Assembly (NCBI GenBank): GCA_963742535.1
Contig: CAVUMC010000002.1
Coordinates: 1,302,001-1,366,000, forward strand
Source: VRUE01 sp963742535
GTDB taxonomy: Bacteria > Actinomycetota > Thermoleophilia > Solirubrobacterales > 70-9
Reading direction: 5' to 3'
DNA: 64,000 bases
Numbering within the stretch: position 1 is the first letter of the stretch; every line of letters begins with the position of its first letter. Shown here in pieces: positions 1 through 8,824 of this stretch. The translations under genes and the position numbers were made by a program. The notes under the pieces are model-generated. The model was given only the letters and a program-made list of their open reading frames with translations, ran no database searches and was not told the DNA's origin.

Positions 1-578
1 GTGCCGTCCTCGGCGTAGGGGGTCATGCCAAAGCCGGGGATACCCGACAGGAAGCCGAAGGCGGGAGGCGCCGAGGAGATTTCCGTCGTGTTTTCGGCGA
101 CCACGGCAGTCGCGCCGCCGCCGGAGATGGTCGCCTGGTCGGTGATCACATCCCCCTCGTGCAGGATCGTGCCGGTGCCATCGACGTCAAAGCCGATTGA
201 CACGTAAATCAATTCCCCTGGCTGGATCCCAGGGGGGAAGACACAGGTGGCGGTCGGGCCTTCCATCGAGCAGGAGCCTTCGTTGTGCCCGAAATTGAAT
301 GGCACCCGCAAGGCCTCCAAGGTCAGGCCGGGGGGCAGCGTGTCGGTAATCGTCACCGGGCTGTCGGTGGGCGCTGTGCCGACGTTGGTCGCCACGACCA
401 TATAGGCGGGGTTTTCACCTATATAGCTGAAGGACATGCCCGGGGCGAAGTTCGTGGGCACCGAGTTGATGTCAAAGCGCCAGGCCGGGGCTGGTGCGGC
501 GCTCGCCTGGGAGGCGGGCACGAGCAGGGCCCCGAGGGCCAGCAGGGCGATCGCGATCTTCTTGGTGACGGTGTTCAT
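1..578 (-). CDS. Secreted DUF11-like repeat protein (3' end outside window)
   Basis: The ATG at 578 overlaps the stop of the upstream giant gene by 4 nt (ATGA), so translation is probably coupled. At least 192 codons are open and the frame runs off the left edge. Residues 1-27 form a clear signal peptide: a KK start, a hydrophobic core and an AxA-type cleavage site near ASAAPA. The mature part has the feel of a DUF11/conserved-repeat beta-sandwich, with phrases such as ATNVGTAPTDSPVTITDTLP and GATAVVAENTTEISS. Such domains occur in large cell-surface proteins. The role is probably structural or adhesive at the envelope. The family call rests on local motifs only. Confidence 0.75.
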   Translation of the reverse strand, partial: MNTVTKKIAIALLALGALLVPASQASAAPAPAWRFDINSVPTNFAPGMSFSYIGENPAYMVVATNVGTAPTDSPVTITDTLPPGLTLEALRVPFNFGHNEGSCSMEGPTATCVFPPGIQPGELIYVSIGFDVDGTGTILHEGDVITDQATISGGGATAVVAENTTEISSAPPAFGFLSGIPGFGMTPYAEDG

Positions 579-3500
579 CGACTCGCCCTCCGGTCAGTGT
601 TGGCGGCTCGCTTATGGGCCTTGCTCTTGTGCTTGTGGGCCTTCTTCTTGTGCTTCTTGGCCACGCAGCGCGTCTTGCCCTTGGTGTGGACTGTCTTCTT
701 GCCCTTGGGGCAGCGCGTCTGGTTGGTGCTCTGTTTGGGATTGGGAGGGCCTTCGAAGACACCCGACCCAGCGCCGGGGGCGTTCGATGGCTGGCTCGAG
801 GGGCCGCGACAAGCATCGCCTTCGCAGTTCGCCGGGCGCGTTTCGTGCTGGGCGGCAAGGCCGCCGCCCACTTTCGCCGCATAGATGTCCTCCTGGGTGT
901 CTTCATCGGAGGGCACCAGCTGCTGGCGGCTGAAGATGAAGGCGGTGTCACCCGATTCGGAGACTTCGGCCAGGTAGGAGGGATAGGGTCCAGTCCCAGT
1001 TGATAGGAGATAAATGCAGCCGCCATTGGAGGGGCTGTAGGCAGAGCTGCTTTCGGTGCAGGTGCCTTCGCCCGGGGCCTCCCACTCATAGGCGTCGAGG
1101 CAGGACCCGCCTGAGCCGACTTCCTGTTCTCTGCTCGAGCAGGTCACTTCACCGTTGACGTCGGCGGGGACGAGCTTGTCGACGCTCTGGAAGAAGAAGC
1201 GCTTGCCGTTTGGGGAGAGGTTGCGGCTGAGGAAGGCCTGAGCGTTGTAACTCAAATAGGAGGTCGGCGCGTGGAAGAGGTCAGCGGCCTTCAAGCTGGC
1301 TGGGCCGATCGGCGGGGCGCCGGTCGGGTTGCAGGTGAGGCAGCTGATCTGCCCGCTTTCGGCCTCGTAACGGTAGAACTCGGCGCAGGGCCTAGGACCA
1401 TTGTCTTCCCCGCACGCCTGCACCACTTGGGTTGGCGTGCTGTCGTAGGCGGTCTGAGCACGTCGGGAGCTGAAGACGAGAGTGCTGCCGTCGGAGCTGA
1501 CGCGAGCGACCTTCATGGCCAAGCTTCCACCTCCCCTTTGACCCCCCCACCAGTTGCTGGTGTATTCACCTTCGACGTAAGCGACGAAGGTGATGCAGCC
1601 GCCCTCGGCCGTGCAGGCGCCGCCGTCGTCGGCTTGCCAGAGGTAGACCGAGCAGGAGCCGAAATTGCTCTCGCCGGGGGAGCAATTACCCGAAGCCGCG
1701 GGCCCGGCGCCGTCGAGGTCGGCGTTGGCGGCGAAGTAGACGCGGTTGCCGTCCTCGGAGGAACCGAGCACACCGACGATCTGGGCGCCGTTGGGGTCAG
1801 AGCCATCGGGGGCAAGGTCGACCAATTCGCCGCTTTCGCGGTCATAGCGATAGAGGTCGTTGCCGGGACTCGGCGGCGGAGCGACTGAGGAGGCGTCGGT
1901 TGTCCAGTAGACGTGGCCCGCGTCCACCGCTACGCCGAAGACTCCCCGTGTGCCGGGGATGAATTCTTCGAAGTTGCCTTCGAAGCTGAGCACTCGGCGA
2001 CCGATCGAGCCGGTGCCCACATTTCCCCAGTAGAGGTGATTGGAGTCGATTGCGAGCTCGCGCGCCTGTGTGCCAGCGTATCTGGCATCTTCGTCGCCTC
2101 CGCCGAGGTTGGTCTTGACGACGTAGCTTTCGCCTGCTTGGTAGCTGATAATCCAATAGAGGTTCGTCGCGTTGACGGCGATCCCCCAGGGCTGTGTTTC
2201 GCTGCCGCGGGCGAGAAAGGACTGTTCGGGGTTGGCTCCCGCGATCGTGGCGCGGCCGATGTCGCTGCTGGCGCCATTCGTCCAGTAGATGTATTCGGAG
2301 CTGACTGCGACACCGCGTGGGTCACCGGCGCCGGTGATGAATTCCTTTTCGACGCTGCCACCGGCGAGCGTCGAACGACCGATCGTGCCGTGCCCTTCGG
2401 CGTGGTCGCGAGCTTCGGCCCAATAGATGTGACCGGAGTCAACGACAATCCCTTCCGGGTTTTCGAGACCGGTGATGAAGCTCGGTTCGGGGTTGCTGCC
2501 GTCGATTTCAGCGCGGCCGATCGTGCCGGCGGAAGTGTTGGTCCAGTAGACGTGGCCGGAGTCAACCGTGGTCCATTTCGCCGTCGTCGGAATGAAGCTG
2601 GGCTGCGAACCGCTACCGTCGATGTTCGCGCGGCCGATCGCCGTGGGCGGAAGGGGCGGTTCAGGGCCGGTGTTGGCGTCGTTCGTCAGCTCCTCGGTGC
2701 TGGTGAAGAAGGCCTTGGAGCCGTCGGGGGTAGCGCCATAGAAGAACACCGGCTGCGGGGAATTGGTGGCAATGCCGCCGGGGCCGCCGCCGTTGGTCTT
2801 GTGTGAGGCGGAGACCTGCACGGTAGTAGCGCCGGGGCCGGCCGCGTCGCGGCGCAGATAGAGCCTGCCGGAGCTGTCGGTGAAGTAGACATCACCGTCA
2901 GGGGTGACCACGTGGCCGTCCTGGACGAAGCCTCCGAAGGCACGCGGGAGCTGAGAACCATTGACGGGGACGCAGGGTGGCGAAGCGCAGGCCGAGTCGG
3001 GCAGCACCCCGACGAGAGTCAGTTCTCCCGTGTCGCGGTCATACAAGTAGACATTCTGTTCGGTGGAGATTGGAGCCGGGCCGGAGGACACTGGGATCGC
3101 CCCGTTCGCCCTAAAGACGATCTTCGAGTCATCGTCGAATGCTCCGCCAAGGCTCATTCCTTCAAAGCCGACACCCTGCGGGATCAGCACCGTGCGCGAG
3201 CCATCGACGCTGTCGCGCATCACTAGGGAGGAGTCCGGGCCGTCGCCTGTGTGACGCGACTGTCCGAAGCTAAGACGAAGGTCGGGTGTCCAGGCCACTG
3301 TTTCGTCGGCATCCCCGTAGGAGCTGGGGGCGCTAAGGCCCGCGGTCGACCACTTGCCAGCGGAGAAACGCGACATCAGGACGCTGATGCTTTGGAAGCT
3401 TTCGGAGCCGGGAAAGCCGGCGAGCGTGAAGGAGGTGATCGCGTCGCCGGAGGGGGAGGCCTGGACGCTGAATTCGTTGCCGAAGGCGTCTGAGCCGTAC

Positions 3501-5599
3501 TTGTCGTCGGGAGTCACCTGTTCGTAGGCACGGCAGTCAGGCAGCTTGGCCGAGGGACCGGTGCGGAAGCGTTCGTTCGGGCAGGAGCCGAACACGGGGG
3601 CGGCGCCATAGGTTCCGAAAGCCTTCGCGGTGCTGGTGGCGGTCCCGTCGGCGTTGGTGGCGGTGACGCGGAAGCGGTAGGCGCTCCTCGGCTCGAGGTC
3701 TTCGGCGGTGGCGCTGACTTCAACGTTGCCGCTGCCCGCACCGATGCTTTGCCCGCCGGCGGGGACGCTCGTCGCTCCGGCGAAGCCGTTCTGTTCGAAG
3801 GCGGCCTGGGTGACGTATTCGAAGGCGTAGCTGGTGGCGGTGCCGTTGGGGTCAATCTTGGCGTGGAAGGTGGCGGCGGTTTCGGTCGTGCCACTGATAG
3901 AAACCGAGCCAACCGAGGGACCCTTGGTCTTGAAGGACCTGTCGACACCCTGGCTGGTACCGAGTTCGTTCTTGGCGACCAAGTAAAATTGGTATGCGGT
4001 CGCGCCGACCAATCCGGTCAGGTCGAGGTGGACCGCGACCGGGGTGTTGCCCGAGCCGATCGCCGCCGGGCTCTCGGCGCATGGCACCTTTTCGAAGGGC
4101 CCGAAGCCCGTGCGGTATTCGAAGGCGCATTCTTCGAGTTCGATGCCTTCGGGGTTAATCGTGCCGTTCAGCGTCGCGCTGGAGTCGGTGACGTTGGTGG
4201 CCGGGTCGGTGAGGACATTGACTGCGCCCGGCGTCCGGAAGCTCCGAACCAAGCCGCCGTTCGAGCCGGCGGAGCTGCTCGCCAAGAGGCGGAAGCGGTA
4301 TTCGGTTTCGATGCTGAGGCCGGTGGCGCTGGCGCTGACGGCCGTGGTGCCGCTGCCGCTGAACGGCCCGGCGGGGTTGCAGGGCTCTTCGCTCGCGCCT
4401 TCGAAGCCGTGTTCACCATAGGCCGAGGCGGTCGTGTACTGGAAGACACAGGTGGCATCCGGGCCGCCGGCGGCGCCGACTTTGCCGTGCAGCGTTGCCG
4501 TTGCCTTGGTAATCGCATCCGCGGCTTCGGTGATTGCGTCGGGCACCGTGGTCGCGGAACCGAAGACCTTGACTTTGGTACGCGTGCCGGCGTAGATCTT
4601 GGTGGCGCCAGAGTTGACCGCTACTCCGTGCGATTCGGAGATGTCGCCGGCACCGAAACTGCCGATCGGGGTGCCCGAGGAGTCGTACTGGAAGACTTCG
4701 TTGCCGCTGTCGGCGTAGAGGTCGTTGCTGCCGGGCGCAACCGCCATCGTGTTGGCGCCGGGATCGATCAGGGTCGGTGTGGTGTCAGCGATCCCTTCGA
4801 GCTTGTAGAGGCCGGCGCTGTAATTGGCGGCGTAGACGTTGCCGAGCCCGTCGGCGGCGACGTTGCAGATGCCCTGGTTGACGGTGCCGCTGGTCTTATT
4901 GGCGCTCGTCGGCGGGTTGGCGTCGGGCGTGTACTTGTTGATCGTGCTGGGGTAGACGCCGGCGTAGAAGTTCCCGGAGGGATCGGTGGCGACGCCGCAG
5001 GTCTCCCCGTCTTGTTTGATTTCGCCGAGCTTGACACCGCTGGAGGCATAAACCTGAATCGCCGCATTCGGCGGCTGGCCGTTGTTGGCGACGTAGATGT
5101 CACCGGCGGTGCCGGCCGGAGAGCCCACCGGGGCGAGGGCGATCTCGAATTCGGCGCCGCCTGCGCTGCCGCCGACACTGATCGCACTGGTCCCAGTGGC
5201 TGAGAAGTTCAGGGGCGCTCCGGCGGAGTCGAACTTGTAGACCTTGCCGGCACCGCCGTCATAGACATAGGTGTCGCCGTTGGCGGGATCGACGGCAAGG
5301 GACTGGATCCGTTCGAAGCTTTCCGTGCCCCCCACGCCGTCGGGGCCAAAGGAGGTGCCGGTGTAGGGGTGGGTCTCGGCGGCGAGGGCGGATGAAGTGC
5401 AGAACGCGAGCAGCGCGCCAATGCAGAGACAGAGAAGGAACGTGAGCTTGGTCGGAGCGGCGCTAATCGAGCGCGCACCACTCCCGTTGGCATCGCTGGA
5501 GTAACCACGGGTGGCGTCGGCTCCACGAACGAACGAGCCCGAGCGACTGCCCTGGCCCTGAGTCGATCCCGCGGACGATGCCTTCGCGTAGCGATTCAC
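575..5599 (-). CDS. Giant secreted FN3 / beta-propeller surface protein
   Basis: 1674 aa. A long polar N-region precedes a hydrophobic export signal at about residues 52-74 (ending SSALA), so a later start is possible. Residues about 75-340 look like NHL/SMP30-type propeller blades (PANGDTYVYDGG, GNVYAANYSAG). Residues about 355-660 hold three FN3-like repeats with the TATLHGKV / SATLNGTI / AATFHAKI phrase. LPDCRAYEQVTP near residue 688 is a signature I associate with secreted proteins of Thermoleophilia. Residues about 980-1235 repeat VDSGHVYWTN...GTIGRAEIDG, a YWTD/NHL-like propeller. The last 45 residues are very basic (KKHKKKAHKHKSKAHKR), suggesting wall or polyanion binding. It is coupled to the downstream secreted gene. 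The exact function is unknown. Confidence 0.85.
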   Translation of the reverse strand: MNRYAKASSAGSTQGQGSRSGSFVRGADATRGYSSDANGSGARSISAAPTKLTFLLCLCIGALLAFCTSSALAAETHPYTGTSFGPDGVGGTESFERIQSLAVDPANGDTYVYDGGAGKVYKFDSAGAPLNFSATGTSAISVGGSAGGAEFEIALAPVGSPAGTAGDIYVANNGQPPNAAIQVYASSGVKLGEIKQDGETCGVATDPSGNFYAGVYPSTINKYTPDANPPTSANKTSGTVNQGICNVAADGLGNVYAANYSAGLYKLEGIADTTPTLIDPGANTMAVAPGSNDLYADSGNEVFQYDSSGTPIGSFGAGDISESHGVAVNSGATKIYAGTRTKVKVFGSATTVPDAITEAADAITKATATLHGKVGAAGGPDATCVFQYTTASAYGEHGFEGASEEPCNPAGPFSGSGTTAVSASATGLSIETEYRFRLLASSSAGSNGGLVRSFRTPGAVNVLTDPATNVTDSSATLNGTINPEGIELEECAFEYRTGFGPFEKVPCAESPAAIGSGNTPVAVHLDLTGLVGATAYQFYLVAKNELGTSQGVDRSFKTKGPSVGSVSISGTTETAATFHAKIDPNGTATSYAFEYVTQAAFEQNGFAGATSVPAGGQSIGAGSGNVEVSATAEDLEPRSAYRFRVTATNADGTATSTAKAFGTYGAAPVFGSCPNERFRTGPSAKLPDCRAYEQVTPDDKYGSDAFGNEFSVQASPSGDAITSFTLAGFPGSESFQSISVLMSRFSAGKWSTAGLSAPSSYGDADETVAWTPDLRLSFGQSRHTGDGPDSSLVMRDSVDGSRTVLIPQGVGFEGMSLGGAFDDDSKIVFRANGAIPVSSGPAPISTEQNVYLYDRDTGELTLVGVLPDSACASPPCVPVNGSQLPRAFGGFVQDGHVVTPDGDVYFTDSSGRLYLRRDAAGPGATTVQVSASHKTNGGGPGGIATNSPQPVFFYGATPDGSKAFFTSTEELTNDANTGPEPPLPPTAIGRANIDGSGSQPSFIPTTAKWTTVDSGHVYWTNTSAGTIGRAEIDGSNPEPSFITGLENPEGIVVDSGHIYWAEARDHAEGHGTIGRSTLAGGSVEKEFITGAGDPRGVAVSSEYIYWTNGASSDIGRATIAGANPEQSFLARGSETQPWGIAVNATNLYWIISYQAGESYVVKTNLGGGDEDARYAGTQARELAIDSNHLYWGNVGTGSIGRRVLSFEGNFEEFIPGTRGVFGVAVDAGHVYWTTDASSVAPPPSPGNDLYRYDRESGELVDLAPDGSDPNGAQIVGVLGSSEDGNRVYFAANADLDGAGPAASGNCSPGESNFGSCSVYLWQADDGGACTAEGGCITFVAYVEGEYTSNWWGGQRGGGSLAMKVARVSSDGSTLVFSSRRAQTAYDSTPTQVVQACGEDNGPRPCAEFYRYEAESGQISCLTCNPTGAPPIGPASLKAADLFHAPTSYLSYNAQAFLSRNLSPNGKRFFFQSVDKLVPADVNGEVTCSSREQEVGSGGSCLDAYEWEAPGEGTCTESSSAYSPSNGGCIYLLSTGTGPYPSYLAEVSESGDTAFIFSRQQLVPSDEDTQEDIYAAKVGGGLAAQHETRPANCEGDACRGPSSQPSNAPGAGSGVFEGPPNPKQSTNQTRCPKGKKTVHTKGKTRCVAKKHKKKAHKHKSKAHKRAANTDRRASR

Positions 5600-5836
5600 G
5601 TAGCTCTCTCCTTGTCCCTGAGCCCCTCTGCCTGCCGCTTCCCTTAGCGGCTTCCTCGAGGCTCGGTTATGTCCCTGTACTTCTTGTTCCCTGTCCGCTC
5701 AGACGCCTGATTGAACAGAGGCGTACATAGAACGTGCGTGGATAGAACCAGAGGCGTTTTAACCTGTCAAGGAAAAGAGCGTGTTTCTATAACGCCGCGT
5801 ACCGCGGGCGTTTACGAAGCCGATGATGCGGCTCGG
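5600..5836. promoter_or_regulatory. Leader of the giant surface-protein gene with repeated AGGCGT half-sites
   Basis: This 237-nt gap lies upstream of the minus-strand surface-protein gene. ACGCCT (5703-5708) and AGGCGT (5719-5724) form an inverted pair, and a further AGGCGT lies at 5752-5757. The element GATAGAAC/CATAGAAC is also repeated. Inverted half-sites next to a TetR cluster suggest an operator, but this is inference. No gene is visible here. Confidence 0.35.
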
Positions 5837-6539
5837 TTAGGAAGCTGGAGCGTCCGAGCGAGCGAGGCGCTCGGCCTCTTCGAGGCCGAGATACGGAGCC
5901 AGGATCAGCTCGGTCAGGTCCGGCAGCAGCTTCTCGAGCTCCGCGGTGCGACCGGCGCTGATCTCGCGCACGATCAGCGAGACGATGCCGCCGATCAGGG
6001 TTTCCTCGGTCGCCTCGGGCAGCGGCCGCTCGCCGCTGTGGGAGGGCCAGGCCCGCCTTGAGGATGCCGACGAAGTCCTGCATCGTCGCCCGGTAGCGGG
6101 CCGCGATCTCCCCGCCGGCCGCGACCGGCTCGACCATGCAGAGGCGGGCCAGCTCAGGCTCAGCGGCGAGGAAGCGCAGCATCGTCGCCAGGGCGGCGCG
6201 CACCTGCTGCGGCCACTCGCCAAACGCTTCGGCGGCGGCGCGCATCGAGGAGCGGATGTGGTCGGCGACCATCTCGTAGGCGGCGAGGAAGCAGGCTTCC
6301 TTGTCGGCGAAGTGCTCGTAAAAGGTTCGGCGCGAGACCGAGGCCGTTTTGGTGATGTGGGCAACGGTGGTGGCGTTGTAGCCGCGCTCGGCGACCGTGT
6401 CGACCAGCGCGGTGATGATCCGCTCGCGCTGGTTCTGCTCGATGAACTCGCGCGGCAAGCCGTGACGGCCCGCCGGCAGGCGCGGCGAGGAACCCGCCTG
6501 GCCCCCACTCTCGGTCTGCTTTGCCGTCCCCTTTGCCAC
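5837..6539 (-). pseudogene. TetR-family regulator, frameshifted
   Basis: The GTG start at 6539 opens a TetR protein with an N-terminal helix-turn-helix (residues about 28-75: ALVDTVAERGYNATTVAHI, then RRTFYEHFADKEACFLAAYE). The frame is good to about residue 165 (MQDFVGILKAGLALP). After that it becomes Arg-rich nonsense. The expected C-terminal helices (ATEETLIGGIVSLIVREIS, ending LARSDAPAS) are in another frame that stops at 5837. One base gained or lost near 6035-6045 would restore a protein of about 234 aa. This could be a real inactivation or a sequencing indel. The gene is the most distal of three same-strand TetR genes; its target is unknown. Confidence 0.75.
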
Positions 6540-6575
6540 AAATCGACGATACCCGAGCCGGTCGCCGTTACGCCC

Positions 6576-7217
6576 TCAGCGCAGTGTCTGGACCAGCAGC
6601 TCGTCCTCGGCCGCGCGCGAGCCGAGGTAAGGCATCACCGCCATATAGACGAGCTCGGGCAGGAAGTCCTCTCCGCGCTCGATGCAGCCGGCTTCGATCC
6701 GCGCCAGCACCGTGCCGTAGATCGCCCCGGCGACGATTTCCGCCGTGCAGCGGGAAACTTTCTCCGGCTGCTCGAGCTCCTCGCGACCGCCGTCGAGGAA
6801 GTCGGCGACCTGCTGCAGGACGCGATCGCGCCGCTCCTGGGCTTCGTTGCCGGTCCCGTTGACCTCGACCACCAGAAAGCGGGCGCGCGTCGGGTCCTCG
6901 TGAAAGAAGCGCATCGCGGCCCAGCCCGCCGCCCAGATCCGATCGTGCCAAGAGTCCGGCCCTGCGAAGGCCGTAACGACCCGCCCGCAGAACTCCACCG
7001 CGACCTCGTCGTGGACGCAGAGGAAGCAGTCTTCCTTACCGGCGAAGCAGCGATCGAAGTGCGACCGCCGCGTGCGCGCCTGCTCGCAAACCATCTCGAT
7101 GCTGGTGCCGGCGTAGCCGCGCGTGCCGACCAGGGCGATCATCGCGGCGGCGATACGAGCCCGTGCCGGGTCTTCTGGCCCCCGGGCCGGGCCGCCGTTG
7201 CCGTTGCCGAAGCTCAC
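6576..7217 (-). CDS. TetR-family transcriptional regulator
   Basis: 213 aa from GTG 7217. The N-terminal DNA-binding domain spans residues about 18-65: IAAAMIALVGTRGYAGTSIE, then a recognition helix, then RSHFDRCFAGKEDCFLCVHD, the typical TetR end of HTH. The C-terminal ligand and dimer domain is all-helical. The gene lies 36 nt upstream of the frameshifted TetR gene and 55 nt downstream of a third one, all on the minus strand, so the three may be co-transcribed. Similarity among the KEDCFL segments suggests the four local regulators are paralogues. The ligand is unknown and no obvious structural gene is attached. Confidence 0.85.
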   Translation of the reverse strand: MSFGNGNGGPARGPEDPARARIAAAMIALVGTRGYAGTSIEMVCEQARTRRSHFDRCFAGKEDCFLCVHDEVAVEFCGRVVTAFAGPDSWHDRIWAAGWAAMRFFHEDPTRARFLVVEVNGTGNEAQERRDRVLQQVADFLDGGREELEQPEKVSRCTAEIVAGAIYGTVLARIEAGCIERGEDFLPELVYMAVMPYLGSRAAEDELLVQTLR

Positions 7218-7272
7218 ATCGGCCCGGCCCCTCCCCCTGCGCTCGCTCTCTCTCCCCGCGTGCCGCGCCCGG

Positions 7273-7962
7273 TCATGCAGCCGCGGCGCGAGCCTGCGCA
7301 GCGTCCGCCGCGCGCCCCGCCTCGACCTCGCCGACGTAGGGCGTCAGCGTCACCTGCAGCATCTCCGCCAGCAAGCCCTTGATCTCGTCCTCCTGGCCGG
7401 CGAGCAAGCGCTGGTGAATGAGCCAGACGAGCCCGCCGACGATCGCCACCTCGAGCCCATCCGGCAACCTGCTTGCGCGCGGGTTGTGGATGCGACCCTC
7501 GCGCAGCTTCGGCGCGATCCGCTCCAGCATTCCCTGATAGCGCACCAGGGCCTCTCCCCCAGCGGCCTGCGCCTCGACGATGCAAAGGCGCGCCCTCGCC
7601 GGCTCGTTGGCGACCATCTCGAGCGCGATCTCGAGGCCGGAAGAGATCTGTTCGACCCACTCCTGTTCGGGATCGAGCAGCTCCGCGAAAACCTCGGCTG
7701 CGGCGTCGATCGTCTCGTCGAAGGCAGCGAGGAAGCACTCCTCCTTGCTGGAGAACTGCTCGTAGAAAGTCGAGAGGGCAACCTTCGCGGTTTTGGCGAT
7801 CAGCTCGATCGTGGTCTTCTGGTAGCCACGCTCGGCGACCAGCTCCGCCGTCGCCAGCAGCATCCGCTCGCGCTGGTTCTGGGCGACGAAATCGCGTGGA
7901 ACCAGGTGCCTCCCTGGAGGCAGTTTGGAGAGCCTTTCGGAGAGCGATCTCGAGTCCGCCAT
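7273..7962 (-). CDS. TetR-family transcriptional regulator
   Basis: I place the start at ATG 7962 (MADSRS), giving 229 aa; an in-frame upstream start adds only seven residues. The HTH is at about residues 30-78 (LLATAELVAERGYQKTTIEL, LSTFYEQFSSKEECFLAAFD). The C-terminal half is helical (LEVAIVGGLVWLIHQRLLAGQ) and closely resembles the displaced C-terminus of the frameshifted TetR gene at 5837, supporting tandem duplication. It is divergent from the TetR gene at 8110 across about 150 nt of AT-richer DNA, where auto- or cross-repression is likely. Confidence 0.85.
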   Translation of the reverse strand: MADSRSLSERLSKLPPGRHLVPRDFVAQNQRERMLLATAELVAERGYQKTTIELIAKTAKVALSTFYEQFSSKEECFLAAFDETIDAAAEVFAELLDPEQEWVEQISSGLEIALEMVANEPARARLCIVEAQAAGGEALVRYQGMLERIAPKLREGRIHNPRASRLPDGLEVAIVGGLVWLIHQRLLAGQEDEIKGLLAEMLQVTLTPYVGEVEAGRAADAAQARAAAA

Positions 7963-8109
7963 TCCGGCAAGGTACCAAAACATATATCCAATGTCTACTT
8001 CCTTCTTTTACAGAAAACATTGCGTTCTGGTCCAAATTGTTGCATTCAGCGTTTCTGAAAGCTGCTATACCTAGACAGAAGGTCATCGTTTGCAAAATAG
8101 GTGGGACCG
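7963..8109. promoter_or_regulatory. Divergent promoter region between two TetR genes
   Basis: 147 nt, clearly more AT-rich than its surroundings. It contains repeated TTCTG/CAGAA blocks (CAGAA-N9-TTCTG beginning near 8011, and later TTTCTG and ACAGAA), plausible operator half-sites for the flanking TetR proteins. TATACC near 8070 could be a -10 for the rightward gene. Assignment of exact boxes is inference. Confidence 0.45.
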
Positions 8110-8823
8110 ATGTCGGAACTGCACAGCACCGCCGAAAAAGAGGAGCAGATCGCCCCGGTAGTTCCCTTTCCGGGACTGCGCTCGCGTGCGCCTCGGGAGC
8201 GGCTGCTGGAGGCGGTCTTGTTGGTCAGCGGCGAGCTCGGCTACGAACAGGTCGCGGTCAAACACGTGATCGAGCGGGCGCGGGCCAGCCGCGCGACGTT
8301 CTACAAGTACTTCGAGGATCGCGAGGACTGTTTCGCCCAGGCCTACGGTGACGCCAGCGAATGGCTCTACCGCCGCATGCTCGGAGCCGCCAAAAGGCAG
8401 GGCACGTGGCGCGAGGGGTTGCGCGCCTCTCTCGCCGAGCTGCTCGAGTTCTGCGCTAACCAGCCGGCGATCGCGAAGGCGATCTTCGTCGAGGTCCATG
8501 CGGCCGGCGAGCAAACGCTCGCCCAGCGGCGCGATTTGATGGAGCGCCTCTCCCGCGCACTTGACAGCGCGCGCCGCGAGATTCCCACTCGCCAAGCTCC
8601 ACCTCCAGTTACGTCGACCTTCATGGTAGGGGCTATCGACACTCTTGTGTGCGCCAAGTTGATGGACGGCGATGCGGCCCATGCGCCGGAGATGCTCCCG
8701 GGCCTCCTCTACTTCGTCGTCATGCAGTACTTCGGCGATGAGGCCGCCTGGGAAGAGATGACCGCCGCCTCAGTCAGCACCTGGCAGGCGCGGCGCGGCG
8801 CCGCCTCGCAGATGCCTGGATGA
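8110..8823 (+). CDS. TetR-family transcriptional regulator
   Basis: 237 aa from ATG 8110; an in-frame GTG at 8101 is alternative, but AGGTGGG at 8099-8105 fits as the ribosome site for the ATG. The HTH is at about residues 33-80 (LLEAVLLVSGELGYEQVAV, SRATFYKYFEDREDCFAQAY). The C-terminal domain is helical. The gene faces away from the three other TetR genes and ends one base before the stop of the convergent carboxylase gene. It is the only rightward gene of the cluster, and its regulon is unknown. Confidence 0.85.
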   Translation: MSELHSTAEKEEQIAPVVPFPGLRSRAPRERLLEAVLLVSGELGYEQVAVKHVIERARASRATFYKYFEDREDCFAQAYGDASEWLYRRMLGAAKRQGTWREGLRASLAELLEFCANQPAIAKAIFVEVHAAGEQTLAQRRDLMERLSRALDSARREIPTRQAPPPVTSTFMVGAIDTLVCAKLMDGDAAHAPEMLPGLLYFVVMQYFGDEAAWEEMTAASVSTWQARRGAASQMPG

Positions 8824-8824
8824 A

